Position numbers and translations under genes: made by a program. A stretch of 64,000 nt of DNA from Evernia prunastri (taxonomy: Eukaryota; Ascomycota; Lecanoromycetes; Lecanorales; Parmeliaceae), in contig NKYR01000006.1 in NCBI GenBank assembly GCA_003184365.1, positions 124,001-188,000 of the forward strand. Reading direction: 5' to 3'. The notes beneath the pieces are model-generated. The model was not told the origin of the DNA. It did not search any database and worked only from the letters and a program-made list of their open reading frames with translations. This document shows, piece by piece, positions 47,946-59,207 of this stretch (position 1 is the first letter of the stretch; the number at the start of each line of letters is the position of its first letter).

Positions 47946-50792
47946 TCATCTTGTCGGCCGCGGCTTCTGCAATCTATTCCGCTTGCTCTTCGTACTATCC
48001 GTCTCGGATCTCTCGCTCCTACTGCTTGATGATGGACGACCGGGTGTCTCTCCCATTAGCGGATCGTCCTGTCTCGGTGGCCGGTAGCTCGCGGGAGGAG
48101 GCTCGTGCGCTCTCGCGGGGCGACCCATGGAAAGATTCTGCTGTCTGTTTGGCTGCTCCAGCAAAGCATCTTGAGGTCTTGCCTGCTGTTCCATTTCTAT
48201 GTCATTCACATCCTCCCGGGTAGGCATTCGGACCATTGGCGCTCGACCAAGGGGGCTACGATCCTTCCTTATGTTTCGGCCGGTAGTGGCAGCTGGTCGC
48301 TCCGGAGGATTCGGAGACAGTGTGCCGTTATTGGCGTTCAAGCGTTGTCCATGCTTCAGAGAGAAATCTGGCACTCCTTGATCGCCATGGCCTGTTCCTT
48401 CGAGAGGAATGCTGACGGGATGTCTGGGCGCAAAGACCGGTGAATGTCGGCCATAAGGATCACGCGAATAGCGCGGAATATCTTGGTTCTGATATTCTTC
48501 AGAATCCACAGACTCAGCTGATTCTGTCCAGGCACGCTTATTATCAGGGTCTTCTCCCATTTCATAAACATGGCCGTGATCCTGTGACTCTATGCTCATG
48601 TAAGCACCAGTGGGTGCCTGCTGTGCCTGCTGAGCGAAATAATACTTCCTTCGGTCTTCGTCACCCATAATGCTCTCGACTCGGCGGGGCATGTAGACGG
48701 AATTAGTGGGCGACGCGCTTGTGACAAACGAGTCAAAGGAGTCTCGAGGATGTAGCGGGATACGAGGTATGTTCGGATCTCTTGGGAGCATGCTCGGTAA
48801 GGTGAGTCCCGAGTCATTATTCTGCAGGTACCAACCACCAGGAAGATGCTCGGCAGGGGCAAAACGACCTTCGACGTGGTCTGTAGGCTGCAAGGGAACG
48901 GTTGTTACGGTTTTCCCGGGATGTTGAGCTTCCACCGCAGGCTTGAAAGTCTCGGGCACAACATTGAGATCGTCTCCTGTCGCTTTCGCGTGCTCGATGG
49001 CTTGTTGAGGCGTTGTATGTGCGTCGGCCGCGCCAGCATCGGCTCTTGGTCCACCCCAAGTCCGCTGGCCAGCAGTGAATATCCCATACACCATGTATAC
49101 CCAATTGAAGAAGGGATTGACGACGAACATAACTGGGTACAACCAGATTTTATAACGTCGAAGTCTGAACCCGAAATAGAACATAAGAAGCCAGTTCAAA
49201 CCAAGTGATACAGCCAAGAAGCCGATAGGGAGATTTGAGACCTTGTTCGATGTGGTGATGACGGAAAGAACCATGATAAAAAACAGCAAGGCTGTCGTCC
49301 TGATAGTGCAGTTCATGAAGCGGACAATGCACAGAAGCGGATATCTCCTCCACAGCCGGATGTCGGTCAACATGCAAACCTCGTTGGTGATGAAACCCAG
49401 AAACCATCTTCGGCGCTGTTTCAGAAGGCTTTTATACGTTTGGACAGCTTCAGTCTTGCAGAAGGCGCCTGTACAAAGCTGAATTTGGTATCTCTCCTTC
49501 GCACCGATCATGAATAGATGGGTCAACCATCGGTCTTCTCCCAGATGACATTTGCCGTAGTCGAAGAGGTCATCGCACTGCTCCGCCTTGTCAGCGAAGT
49601 AGTACTTTGCCATCTTCCGGAAGGCCGAGAATCGAAGCATGGTAAGTGCACCCGGCAGACAGGTAACGGAACCGCAGCCGGATTCGACAGAGCGCTCAAA
49701 AAGTTGCCCATGTATGTATTCCATATCTTGCAAGAGGGTAATTAAAGTATTTTTCACTGTCGTGGAAGTGATGATTCCCGTCATGGCCAGCATGTTCTGC
49801 TTGCTTCCTGGCTTGAGCTCCATTTCGTACATGAAGTTCTGGATGCAGACCTTGTCGAGGATACAATCCGAGTCGATGAAAAGAATAAAGAGGTTGTCAT
49901 TGCGCTTAAGATACTCCGTGTAGATCTTGTCAATGAGCTTGAATGTCGACTTTTGACATTGCCGCTTTCCGCCGTGCGGAAACCTCGAGACAGTGACTCT
50001 CGCCATTCGGTACGTGATATCAATACTCTTGGGATAGCTTTCCAAAGTCAATGGCACGCCTAGCTTCTCAATCGTCTTCAGGTATAATTCGTCTTCTTGG
50101 TCGCCGTCGAAGGACAGGAAGACGTGGAGGCAGGATGGCGGGTAATCGCAATCCACCACTGAATCTATGGCGGTCAAGAGGACATCCGGCTCTTCTTTGT
50201 AGCATGGCATGACTATCACCGTCTTCGGTGCCGAATCCTCGTCCAATGCAGTCTTGATCCTCTTTGTGCGACCGAGGCTATTAACCACCAGCTGATAGAT
50301 ACAGAAGAGCCAGGGGATGATCAGAAGGCCTGAGAAGGAGTAAAAGGCGAACCATTGCAGGAATTTGACGAGCTCAGGAGGGAATTTTTCCGTGACTTGT
50401 GGAGGCAGTGGAAGCGTGACTATCATGACCGGCAAAAAGATGCATCTGCGACTACATTAGTGCTCTTCTTGCCCTTTGTGCCTTTGTGTGACTTACCTCA
50501 GGGCCGTAAAGCTAATCATCATGATAATGGCCAAGAGCCGGATGGTCCAGTGCTCAGCTTTCTTAAAGACCTTGACCAAGCAGTAGAGGAAAGCTGCGAG
50601 CCAGAGGAACCATTCCAAGGCGGCTGCGCTCAGAACGAAACCCATGATCGAAACAAAAACAATCTAGCAGCCATCGTCAGCCCACCGTTGTACACAGTAA
50701 TCCCGTTGCAATCTTACATCTGACACCGGCCATTTCGCCGAACTTGAAGGGTCGGTGGCCATGGTGGCTCCTTGACGTTGGTAGAGATCCAT
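47946..50792 (-). CDS. Chitin synthase (GT2), class VI-like without myosin motor
   Basis: Seen: three exons, 50792-50718, 50663-50497 and 50445-47946, total 913 residues. N-terminal membrane segments (IVFVSIMGFVLSAAALEWFL and others) precede a GT2 catalytic domain: MPCYKEEPD, SFDGDQED, FIDSDCILD, the CLPGALTMLR region, GEDRWL and QRRRW (about residue 422). More membrane segments follow, then a tail of about 400 disordered residues rich in Pro, Ser and charged residues. Known: chitin synthases add GlcNAc from UDP-GlcNAc to growing chitin across the plasma membrane; QRRRW and EDR are the diagnostic acceptor-site motifs. The size and lack of a myosin head and Chs_1 N-domain suggest class VI (Aspergillus ChsD type), though the class should be set by a tree. 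Confidence 0.85.
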
Positions 50793-53171
50793 AGTCGTGA
50801 GCGGTAACGACTGTCAGAATAAAACAAGGTCTTATGGTAGCACGAGATGACACCCGGCTACGACGCGTGGTATGGGTAAGGGAAGGGCTGCTGTGACACG
50901 AGAAAATCAGCCATCTCCGATCCGGAATGTTGACGAGCAAGGGCGTGTGTCAAGAAGTATATGAGTGCCGGAGTAGGGGCGATGGTGGTCATGGGGGCAT
51001 GTGTATGATGGCAATGTCTCGGCTTACCGTGAAGCTACTCAGGAGTGAACGCTGCGCGATAGAGCGAGAGTATCCATGAGTTTGCCAAAGTGACGACAGT
51101 GTGATACCTGTCTTGGCGGGGTGGGTGGGGTGGAAGGCCCTCAGGTATCGTGGCAAGGATGGATGTTATGTGACCGGTAGAGAAATCTTTTGTTGAAGCA
51201 ATTGCACGCTGAAGAATGACGGAATTTAAACGAATGTGAGGAAATTGATTGAAAGTTGGAGTAAGAAAAAAAATTACAAGGAAAGCAATGAATGATGAAA
51301 TATGTAACCGCGAGGTCGGCCGAGAAGACACTGCTGCAGCTACCCGATGCGCTGGCAGTGAAAATAGATACCTAGACGCTGCCCTCTCAACAGAGCGTTT
51401 TTTCTACAACCGAAATCAACCCACCAATTCTCAAACACATGTGTCAAGCATTTTAACGGAGATTGGCAGTAGGGAATCGCACGAGGAGACTGCCAAATAC
51501 GAATACCGTCATGCATACGCATCTTAGATGGATTCGTACCTCTTTCTATTGGGAAGTTTTTGCGCAGACCCATCTCACCAGTCGGGTCCGGCAAGCGGCT
51601 GCACGAGTTTGGAGTTTCTGTTACGTAACAAAAACCCCCGACCCCCGTTGAAGAGATCATCATTCTGTTCCATTGGGTGATTGTTTCATAAGTGTCATGC
51701 AAATGTCTTGTTCGAGCGTTTGCAGGTTTTGCTACTTTCATCAACCGGTCCACTCGACGTCCTTTCTAAATATACTGCCGCAATGATCAACGCAGGCATT
51801 ACGCTCGAGCCGCCCGGAGCTTGGCGGCGTAGTAAACTATGCCAGGATCTCAGGGTGGTACTCTTCTTGGCTGACTCTTGAGTTTGGACTTTCACCATCA
51901 TTCAGTCAGGTCTTATTACTCTACACACAAAAGCACATTATTTACATTGTAGGCAGAGGAAGCCGTCAGACCGCCGATGATTCACTCTTCTGGGTCGTTC
52001 CATTGGCAACCCCCCAGCTTGCCGTCCCTTCACCACCTCAAGTACGAGGCATCATCGCCAAATCTTACGTAGTCCCCCACACGGGTGCGCGAAAAGGACA
52101 CAGTCCGTATTACTCAGAAAGGAATTACGTGGCGCCCCATGTAGCTACTTCACATGCTTGTCCGCCAACTTACACATTGAGCGAGCTCCTGGATCTCTAT
52201 TAGGCAAAGATTGCGGGAGTAGGTACAACTTCGCCCTGGTAGGAAAGCCCGGCACGTGCCTGTCTGAGATTTACCTTCGCAATTTGCAAAGCTTATGAAG
52301 CATGCAGCAATAAAATAGGGGAGATCATGCAGCGCTTAGGTTTCGAGGAAGCTCTTTGGCAAGGTCGCCTGTGAGATCGAAAACCCAAATCACTCTCCGC
52401 ACACAGATCCAGTCATGGATATCTGGTCATACACGGCCGAAGAAAAGATAAGCTGAGGCTATCCCATGTATCTCTCGCTCGATAATATCGCATTTGCCTT
52501 AGTACTCTGTGTGAGGAGAGGCTAGCGATAATTTCGTGGATGTTGTTGTATGCCACACTTTAAGTCGAAATGAGAATGTTAAGCTCGACAATGTTAACAT
52601 GGTGTCCGCTCTATGAGTGCATTGATGCTTTTCAGAACTTCAGATGGGTTTGCCGCCGGCGAGCATAGAGTCATTCAAACATAACGGTTTCAAGACGTCT
52701 CGCCATACGGCAATAATTGATTTCACCGGATTCACGCTCGCGACTGCTATCTGAGTATTGGAAGCTGTCAATTGTGAAGCTGTCAATTGTGTACTAGCTA
52801 GCATGATTGGACTTTCAGACTTTCTGGCGTTGGTGTCTGCCACACTTTCACGGCTGAACGAGTAGCTATTCGACTCCGCGGAGCGAATGGTGGGCCCCAG
52901 GCACTGCTGCTGCGCCACTTTCATCTGGTAAGCGTTGACTTGATATATTCCGAGAAAAGGTATAGCAGAGCAAGCGGAGATGCGATGTACACGCTATATG
53001 GAGTGGGAGATTCGTGGGGATCTTGATGTGAGAATCGATACTACAGGCAACGCAATCGTTTTCCAGCCAAACACCTCTTTGGGGCTTCTAGGGCCCAGCG
53101 CATTCTTCTGAAGATAAGCAGCGAAGGGGCTCGTACATTAAAGTATACATTTGATCATTCCGATAGAAGAC
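50793..53171. other. Gene-poor stretch, left part
   Basis: About 2.4 kb upstream of the chitin synthase. No family was recognised. A minus-strand frame of 94 codons at 52640-52924 has no support, and near 52766-52793 a 15 bp word (GAAGCTGTCAATTGT) occurs as two near-tandem copies. Confidence 0.4.
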
Positions 53172-53727
53172 GGGCAAATTACCGGATCATATCCCGAAAG
53201 GTTGCATCCTTACCATTTTTTACCCCAAATTACATTTTCATAACTTACCCCTCAGAGATATGAATCGGTAGAACTAGAATCTGCTGAGATATAAAACTAT
53301 AAAACTATAAAAGATGTACTTTTTAGGGACATTATTCTCAAAGAACTCTTTGAGAGATACTCCTCGAGGGATATTCTTCGGAAGACTTGATAAGAAAAAA
53401 AAATTGGAGATTGTAGAGTTATACGAGAGATTGTACGAGAAAGTCTTCCCCCCTCTCCCCATAGAGTATTCTACCCCCGAAAGAACCCTCCCCCCAAAGA
53501 ATTCCCCCCAGAAGAACCTCCCCTCGAAAGAACCTCTCCCTGAAGAAACCACCCCCGAAGAAACCATCACTGAAGAACCCTCAAGAAAGATTTACCAACT
53601 CACACCTTCGCAGTATCAACTTTCACCAATTTATACCCTTTGTCTTGATGGAGAGGTATAAAATTGTAATTTGGGGTATGAAATGGTGAGGATGCAACCT
53701 TTCAGGTTATGATCCGGTAATTTGCCC
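53172..53727. mobile_element. Element with 71-nt terminal inverted repeats
   Basis: Seen: the left arm 53172-53242 and the right arm 53657-53727 are inverted copies, differing at about 7 of 71 positions; both begin GGGCAAATTACCGGATCATA when read inwards. A 7 bp word AGAAGAC lies directly before the left arm (53165-53171) and 3 bp after the right arm (53731-53737), a possible target-site duplication. The 414 bp centre carries a + strand frame at 53314-53661. Inference: a MITE or a small DNA element; the long arms and 7-8 bp flank differ from the TA-flanked elements here. Confidence 0.65.
53314..53661 (+). CDS. Small ORF inside the inverted-repeat element, function unknown
   Basis: Seen: 115 codons from ATG to stop, ending inside the right inverted arm. 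The first half has a Lys/Glu-rich helix-like stretch (LDKKKKLEIVELYERLYE). The second half is Pro/Glu-rich and coded by a degenerate ~15 nt repeat of GAAGAA/CCCCC words, seen as PERTLPPKNSPQKN then PLPEETTPEETITEEP. I know no family for it. It has no transposase motif (no DDE pattern). It may be an expressed passenger or an accident of an AT/GA-biased sequence. Confidence 0.3.
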   Translation: MYFLGTLFSKNSLRDTPRGIFFGRLDKKKKLEIVELYERLYEKVFPPLPIEYSTPERTLPPKNSPQKNLPSKEPLPEETTPEETITEEPSRKIYQLTPSQYQLSPIYTLCLDGEV

Positions 53728-54306
53728 CTCAGAAGACGTCAACATCTCCCACGTAATTAATCACTACTGTCGGACAACGAGTGTCAGCTGGCGCCGGGAC
53801 ATGAACATGGAAATCAGAACAGAGGAAGATGTACGCATAAATGGCGGAAGAAGAGAATGTGCAGCCATGACAGCAGATGAAAGCACTGCGACTCTGGGTA
53901 ACAGATGCATTGAAATATGGCAATCAAGTCCTCTCCCAGACCAGGAATGGACATATTCGTAATACATTATTGTAGCAAATTGAAGCAAAGTAACGCCAAT
54001 GTTGCTGTTGTGAGCACTGTTGAAATATCCTCAACTCGCGAGTACCCTGAACTAGAACGTAGACAGCTGTTCCGTATGGAGGCTTGGGTCATCTACCTAC
54101 GATGACTCGATGGGTGAATGTCGAAGATAAAATAGTAGCCCGCAAATATTTCGTGCTTTGGAGATGGTGGATGAAGGTGAAGTGAGGTAGGTACCTTAAA
54201 ATAGGTACGTACCTAGTGATCGAGATTTGAATTGGCTTTTAGCCAAATGCGGGGACGCCAAGGAGCGGCGAAGAGGGGTTACTTTAAATACATTTTTTTC
54301 TAACTA

Positions 54307-54987
54307 CCTTAGCGGACTTTGCTGGGTAGAAGTTACCGTATATATATCGTGCATATACGAAGTTTTTTTTCAAAACGTATTGAAATAAGATTCTGTCTAA
54401 AGACGATGAAGAATTTAGTACGTTTCTTTAAGATTACGGTTAAAACTTTATATACGTATATCTTAAATAACGATAACTATCGAGATATCGTAGTAATACC
54501 GTTCTTCAAAGCATACCGTTCTTGACTATCGGAAGCCTTTATCCGACGAATCGTCTAGAATCATGGTATCAACATCAGCCCACTTCACCCACTCCACCCA
54601 CCTCATTCACCTCACCCACTCCATATACTTCTGAAGATCACCCCCGCGAGAAAATTGACTAAATCGTCCATTTTTGCACTTAATTCTTCAAGAGCGTTGA
54701 TTCTTCTCAGCGTAGAGACATCCCGAGTATATGACTTGACAAACTTGGCAGTACTTTAATGGTTTCAAATATAAAACGATAAGATAATTATCTCGATTCT
54801 TTTTATGAGTACGTATATTTTTATAAATTAATTTATTACCGTTGATATTTTGATACTGTAGATCATAATAAACGTTTTATCAAAATAACCGTTATATAGT
54901 CTTGACACCCTGAAACCGTACTGAAACCATTACATAAAAAGTAACCGCCTTTACACCGTTTCTTGGACCCATAGCCTTCCGCTAAGG
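54307..54987. mobile_element. MITE-like element, copy 2 (TA-flanked)
   Basis: Seen: 681 bp, same terminal inverted repeat (CCTTAGCGGA / TCCGCTAAGG) and TA flanks (54305-54306, 54988-54989) as the copy at 2787-3449, and in the same orientation. It differs mainly by C/T and G/A transitions and by an 18 bp longer CCCAC-rich tract near 54580-54630. A 68-codon frame at 54319-54525 starts close to the left end but reads as AT-rich noise and is not supported. It lies about 290 bp upstream of the AA7 oxidase gene. Confidence 0.72.
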
Positions 54988-55278
54988 TACCTACCCAAAG
55001 TACCTCACCTTAATCCACGCTCTCTGGACTACCAGATCTCTTCAGAATGATTTTTATTACTACACTGCAATTGTCAAAGGTAAATGCATAAGCTCGTATT
55101 CCGGCATGACCGACTCGACTTGGCCTTGCTCTTTCTCGCCTTGCTTACTGTCAGCTGCTCTCTCGTTGTCCATGGACCATGAATATAAGATAATGGCTCC
55201 TGTCTTCCAGCCACACTTGTTGCTGTCTCCTGTGTTTACTATCTACTCTCAAGCAATAGTGCTTGGCTTCCCGGCAAA

Positions 55279-57080
55279 ATGCTTTCTTTCTGCCTAGTCG
55301 TCTCTACTCTAGTGGCGTCGCTCCTTGCTAAACCTATATCTCAAAATGGAGCTAACGATGGCTTGCGTGCACTGACAAAAAGGACCGTGTCGCCTGATGG
55401 GTCCTGTGGAGGGTCGAATACATATACATGTCCAACGGGGCAATGCTGCAGTCAGTATGGCTATTGGTAGGTCAGGCGGAAACAAGGGCTAGCTAGCCAG
55501 AACACTGAGCCTTTGACAGTGGCACAACAACAGCGTACTGCGGTACTGGATGCCAATCCGGCTTTGGTACCTGCAGTGGCAGTACACCTCCAACTTCTAC
55601 ATCAACATCCACCCCCAGCTCGGCAACTCCTACCTCAACTACGTTACAAGACTGCTTAGGCGCTAAGAATGTCCCCGTCAGCTTCACCAACTCGGCCGGC
55701 TTCTCTGCGCTCGCCCAGCCTTATAACCTTCGCCTAGCTTACACTCCAGCGGTCATTGTTTTACCTACCACCACCCAGCACATCATTGATGCCGTCTTGT
55801 GTGCCGGCAAGAGCAATGTCAAAGTCCAGGCCAAAGGTGGAGGTCATTCGTATGCGAGTTTTAGTAGTGGAGGACAGAATGGGGCAATGGTTGTTGACCT
55901 CGAATCATTCCAGCAGATCACTGTTGGCGCAGGAGGTGTAGCACAGATTGGTGGAGGTGTCAGACTTGGTGACATGGCTTTGGGTATCTTCAACCAGTCT
56001 CAGCGGGCTCTCCCCCACGGTACATGCCCTGGGGTAGGAGTTGGAGGCCATGCGAGTCACGGAGGTTTCGGCCTTGATTCGAGGCTCTGGGGCCTGACGT
56101 TGGACACGATAGTCGGTCTAGATGTGGTTCTTGCTAATGGAAGCTTCATCCATGCAACTTCGACGGCTTACCCGGATATCTACTATGCACTTCGCGGTGC
56201 TGCTGACTCTTTCGGCATCATCACCACCTTTTATCTCCAGACGCTCCCCGCCCCTGCATCCGTCGTCAATTGGCAGTACAGCATTCCGGGAATGTTCGCC
56301 TCTGCCGCTACTTCCACAGCAGTGTTCGCTCACATCCAAACATTCGCCCAGAATGCCTCTGTGGTAGATCGCAAACTGGGCCTCGGTATCTATCTGGACG
56401 GTTCAGGCTTCTCCGTCAGCGGAACCTATATCGGCGACCTCGCCACTTTCAATTCCAAAATAGCACCTGAACTTCTGCGCGGTCTTCCTACGCCTTCGTC
56501 TTCGTCGGTCAAAGCTGTAGACTGGATTCAATCCCTGACCCTGTTGGCCAATGGTCAGCCCCTCCAACAACCCACTTCTCGGACAAGCTATACGCCGCAC
56601 GACGATTTCTTCGCCAAGTCGCTCGTCGTGCCATCTTCAGCCCCTCTCACCACTGCAGCGCTAACCAGCTATTTCACTTACATAATACAGAATGGCGTCA
56701 ATGCGCCGAATCCATGGTACAGCATAATCAACCTCTATGGCGGCCCAGACAGCCAGATAAATGTTCCATCGCCCTCATCATCCGCATACAGCGATCGTAG
56801 CGCCCTTTGGGTGCTGCAACACTACGGTTACACTGGCAATACTGGCTCGCCATATCCGCCCGCCAGCCTCACCTTCGTCAACGGGCTGAACACAGCAATT
56901 ACAAGTGCAATGCCTAGCACGACCTTTGGTGGGTACTTGAATTATGTAGACCCCAGCTTGACGGCTGCGCAGGCTCATACCTTGTACTATGGTACCACGA
57001 CATACGCGAAGTTGCTAAGTATTAAGAACGTAGTCGACCCAGGAAAGGTCTTCTCAAATCCGCAATCCATCGGGAATTGA
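55279..57080 (+). CDS. Secreted CBM18-AA7 flavin oxidase (oligosaccharide oxidase-like)
   Basis: Seen: two exons, 55279-55466 and 55520-57080, total 582 residues. Signal peptide MLSFCLVVSTLVASLLA. A hevein-type chitin-binding domain follows at about 40-90 (CGGSNTYTCPTGQCCSQYGYCG across the intron is Cys-patterned, ending GFGTC). Next is a Thr/Ser/Pro linker, then a BBE-like FAD domain. The two covalent FAD anchors are present: His in GGGHSYASF and Cys in HGTCPGVGVGG. Known: AA7 enzymes oxidise the reducing end of oligosaccharides and make H2O2; the fusion with CBM18 suggests chitin or chito-oligosaccharides as targets, extracellular. The intron falls inside the CBM, at phase 2. A TATA-like AATATAAG lies about 90 bp upstream. 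Confidence 0.85.
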
Positions 57081-57286
57081 AAGCGATATAGGATGGTGCT
57101 TGAGTGGAGTTTTCCGGCCGATTCAAAGCGCATGAGAGCCAACGTGTCTGCGTCGATGAATGCGGTATCGTAAAGTGATCATGGAGAATGATGAAAACTT
57201 GTACATGATGTAATATGCGCATTACACGTGCATTAGCAATATCATGCCACAACGAGGACGATCCCTATCTTGCAGCATTCCCTTTA

Positions 57287-57919
57287 TCAGTCTCCGTCCC
57301 CTTCATCAGATTCTTCTTCGCTCTGTCCAGCATATTCACCTTCCCATGCGTCAGACTCTTCTTCGATCTGTCCAGCAAACCCACCTTCCCTTTCGTCAGA
57401 TTCTTCTCCCTTCTGTCCAGGACATTCATCTTCCCCTTCATCAGGCACTTCTCCTCTCTGTCCAACACATCCACCTTCCTCCCTGCCATCAACATCTTCC
57501 ACCCTCCCTCCAACCACCTGCTGCGTCTTCTGGCCCACTTTATCTTGCTCCCCTTCACCCATCCCCAACTCAAGCTTCGCCCTCGTCAAAACCTCCTCTA
57601 GGTTCCTTGTTAAAGCCTCATTCACAGTGCCCCAGACCTTCAGAGCGGTGTATTTTTCCGCCCACAAGCCCTTTGGCATATCCTTATTTTTCCAACGGAT
57701 GAAATAAAAGTCAAAGATCTCCTTGATGTCTTTGATCGCTATCGCGCCGTATTTCGCCGGGTCGCGGCGACGGAGCACCTCGACAACCATATCATTAGAA
57801 AGTCCGGTGTGGGAAGTTTTGCAGATCATGATGGTGTCGAGGTCTAGGATGTTGGTTGAGAGTCCCCATTTTTTAATGGGGTTTCCCCCCCACGCTGTTG
57901 TGGATACGTCAGTGCGCAT
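57287..57919 (-). CDS. Unknown acidic protein with C-terminal 15-residue repeats
   Basis: Seen: a single exon of 210 codons from the ATG at 57919. Residues 1-125 look like a folded domain (LDLDTIMICKTSHTGLSNDM, DIKEIFDFYFIRWKNKDMPKG) of no family known to me. Residues ~145-205 are four tandem 15-residue units of the form G-x-x-GQ-x-E-E-S-D-E, coded by a 45 bp minisatellite at 57306-57485. The last part is highly acidic. No signal peptide or membrane segment. It converges with the AA7 oxidase. The folded N-terminal part argues for a real gene; the repeat argues for length variation between strains. Confidence 0.55.
   Translation of the reverse strand: MRTDVSTTAWGGNPIKKWGLSTNILDLDTIMICKTSHTGLSNDMVVEVLRRRDPAKYGAIAIKDIKEIFDFYFIRWKNKDMPKGLWAEKYTALKVWGTVNEALTRNLEEVLTRAKLELGMGEGEQDKVGQKTQQVVGGRVEDVDGREEGGCVGQRGEVPDEGEDECPGQKGEESDEREGGFAGQIEEESDAWEGEYAGQSEEESDEGDGD
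57306..57485. repeat. Coding minisatellite, 4 x 45 bp
   Basis: Four head-to-tail 45 bp units, each starting TCAG and holding CTGTCCA about 17 bases in. The unit is a multiple of three, so changes in copy number keep the frame of the gene at 57287-57919. Units 1 and 2 are the most alike. Confidence 0.85.
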
Positions 57920-59207
57920 GGTGGCGATAGAACTGTGTAAAGATCTCCTTCGGACGCAAGGGCCAAAATAAAAAGCTTTGGTTGAGTGAGCGGCTGGGTG
58001 CTATCGAAGAGTTTCTACGACCGCCGACTGTTTGCACGAGTTCTCTACTCTGCGAGAATCCTTTATGGCCCGTGTCCCTTTTTCGTGCAGATTATCGTGG
58101 CTGGGAATCTCCTAGTGTTTGTTTGCCTTCGAGGTGATTGGTATTAGCGCCCGTCATTTTCAGCGTTGAGGTTCCAAGACATCACTACAAGCTCGAGGTC
58201 CGTTTAAGACAACGAGAGAGGACGGCGATGGCTCGATTCCGATAGCAGGTCAGGTCGGCATCTGGGTGGATCCTATCGTGGGAAACGAAATTAGGCAAGA
58301 CGACGCACCCGCCCGGTCAAAGAAAAAGGCAGACGATCATCTACGACCAGTGTGGTAGTCCCTGCATATCAACTCTCAGGCAAAGACGAAGATGTTTCCC
58401 GGCTGGATGATTCGCTTACTTTTGCTTCATTGTGCCCAATAGTTGTACGTGACTGAGCCGTTGGTGAGAAAGGTAGACCCGTCGGGAAAACACCTAGCTT
58501 TGGTCGAGCTCCGGGTTCACTGCTCCAACCTGCCCAGTCGCGGTTCTCAAACCTTCAATCTGTCCGGTACCAACCAGACCACAAAGGTCGACTGATACCA
58601 TCTATTCCCAGCAACCAAGAGCAGCCCGAGTCCTCTTAGTATGCCGCTCAATTCACCCCATCGCAACATCTAATCGTCACTACGATTTCACAGAGAATCC
58701 AACGTGGTCACCAAGGGTGAAGTAAAATTCCTGCGTCTCATCGGGTCCTTGTGCATAAGGCATGTCAGCTCCATGGCCTTGGACGCCTTTCGCTGCGATG
58801 CTTTGGACGTTCCGGAAAAGGCTCCCTGGGTCTCCGTGGCCAAGGTAACCAGTGCAGAGAGCCAAGATGGAGCCACGACTCAAGTGGGCTTTTCTGAATA
58901 ACGTAGTACAAGTCTCATGGCGAGAAGCGGACAGATACTGCATCATCGTTATATGGGAAGCTGGAGGTTTCAGTGGTGGTCTTGACATGAAACTTACGGG
59001 GTGGGAAGAGGAGTAGTATCCTTCCGGTGTGGATTTTGGAAGAGCCACGAAAACAGATGCAAGATGCCGTACTAGTGAATTTCAGTAAGAACCCGTTAGT
59101 GTGGATTCTTTGACCAGAACCGTCCTGGAATGCCACACTCTGAATCATTGTTCAACTCAACTCCAGACTTTAAAAATCTACTGGCATTATTTCTGTTCTT
59201 TGTCCAA
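57920..59207. other. Intergenic, about 1.3 kb, nothing recognised
   Basis: A minus-strand frame of 122 codons (58680-59048) shows no family signature and no splice partner. The stretch should hold the promoters of the acidic-repeat gene and of the methyltransferase. Confidence 0.4.

Noticed and set aside
52640..52924. Minus-strand frame of 94 codons in the gene-poor interval
   Set aside because: Contains a small in-frame duplication (QLTAS) caused by a 15 bp repeat, with no other protein signal.
58680..59048. Minus-strand frame of 122 codons
   Set aside because: Starts with ATG and is complete, but shows no family motif, no splice partner and ordinary composition; could be chance.
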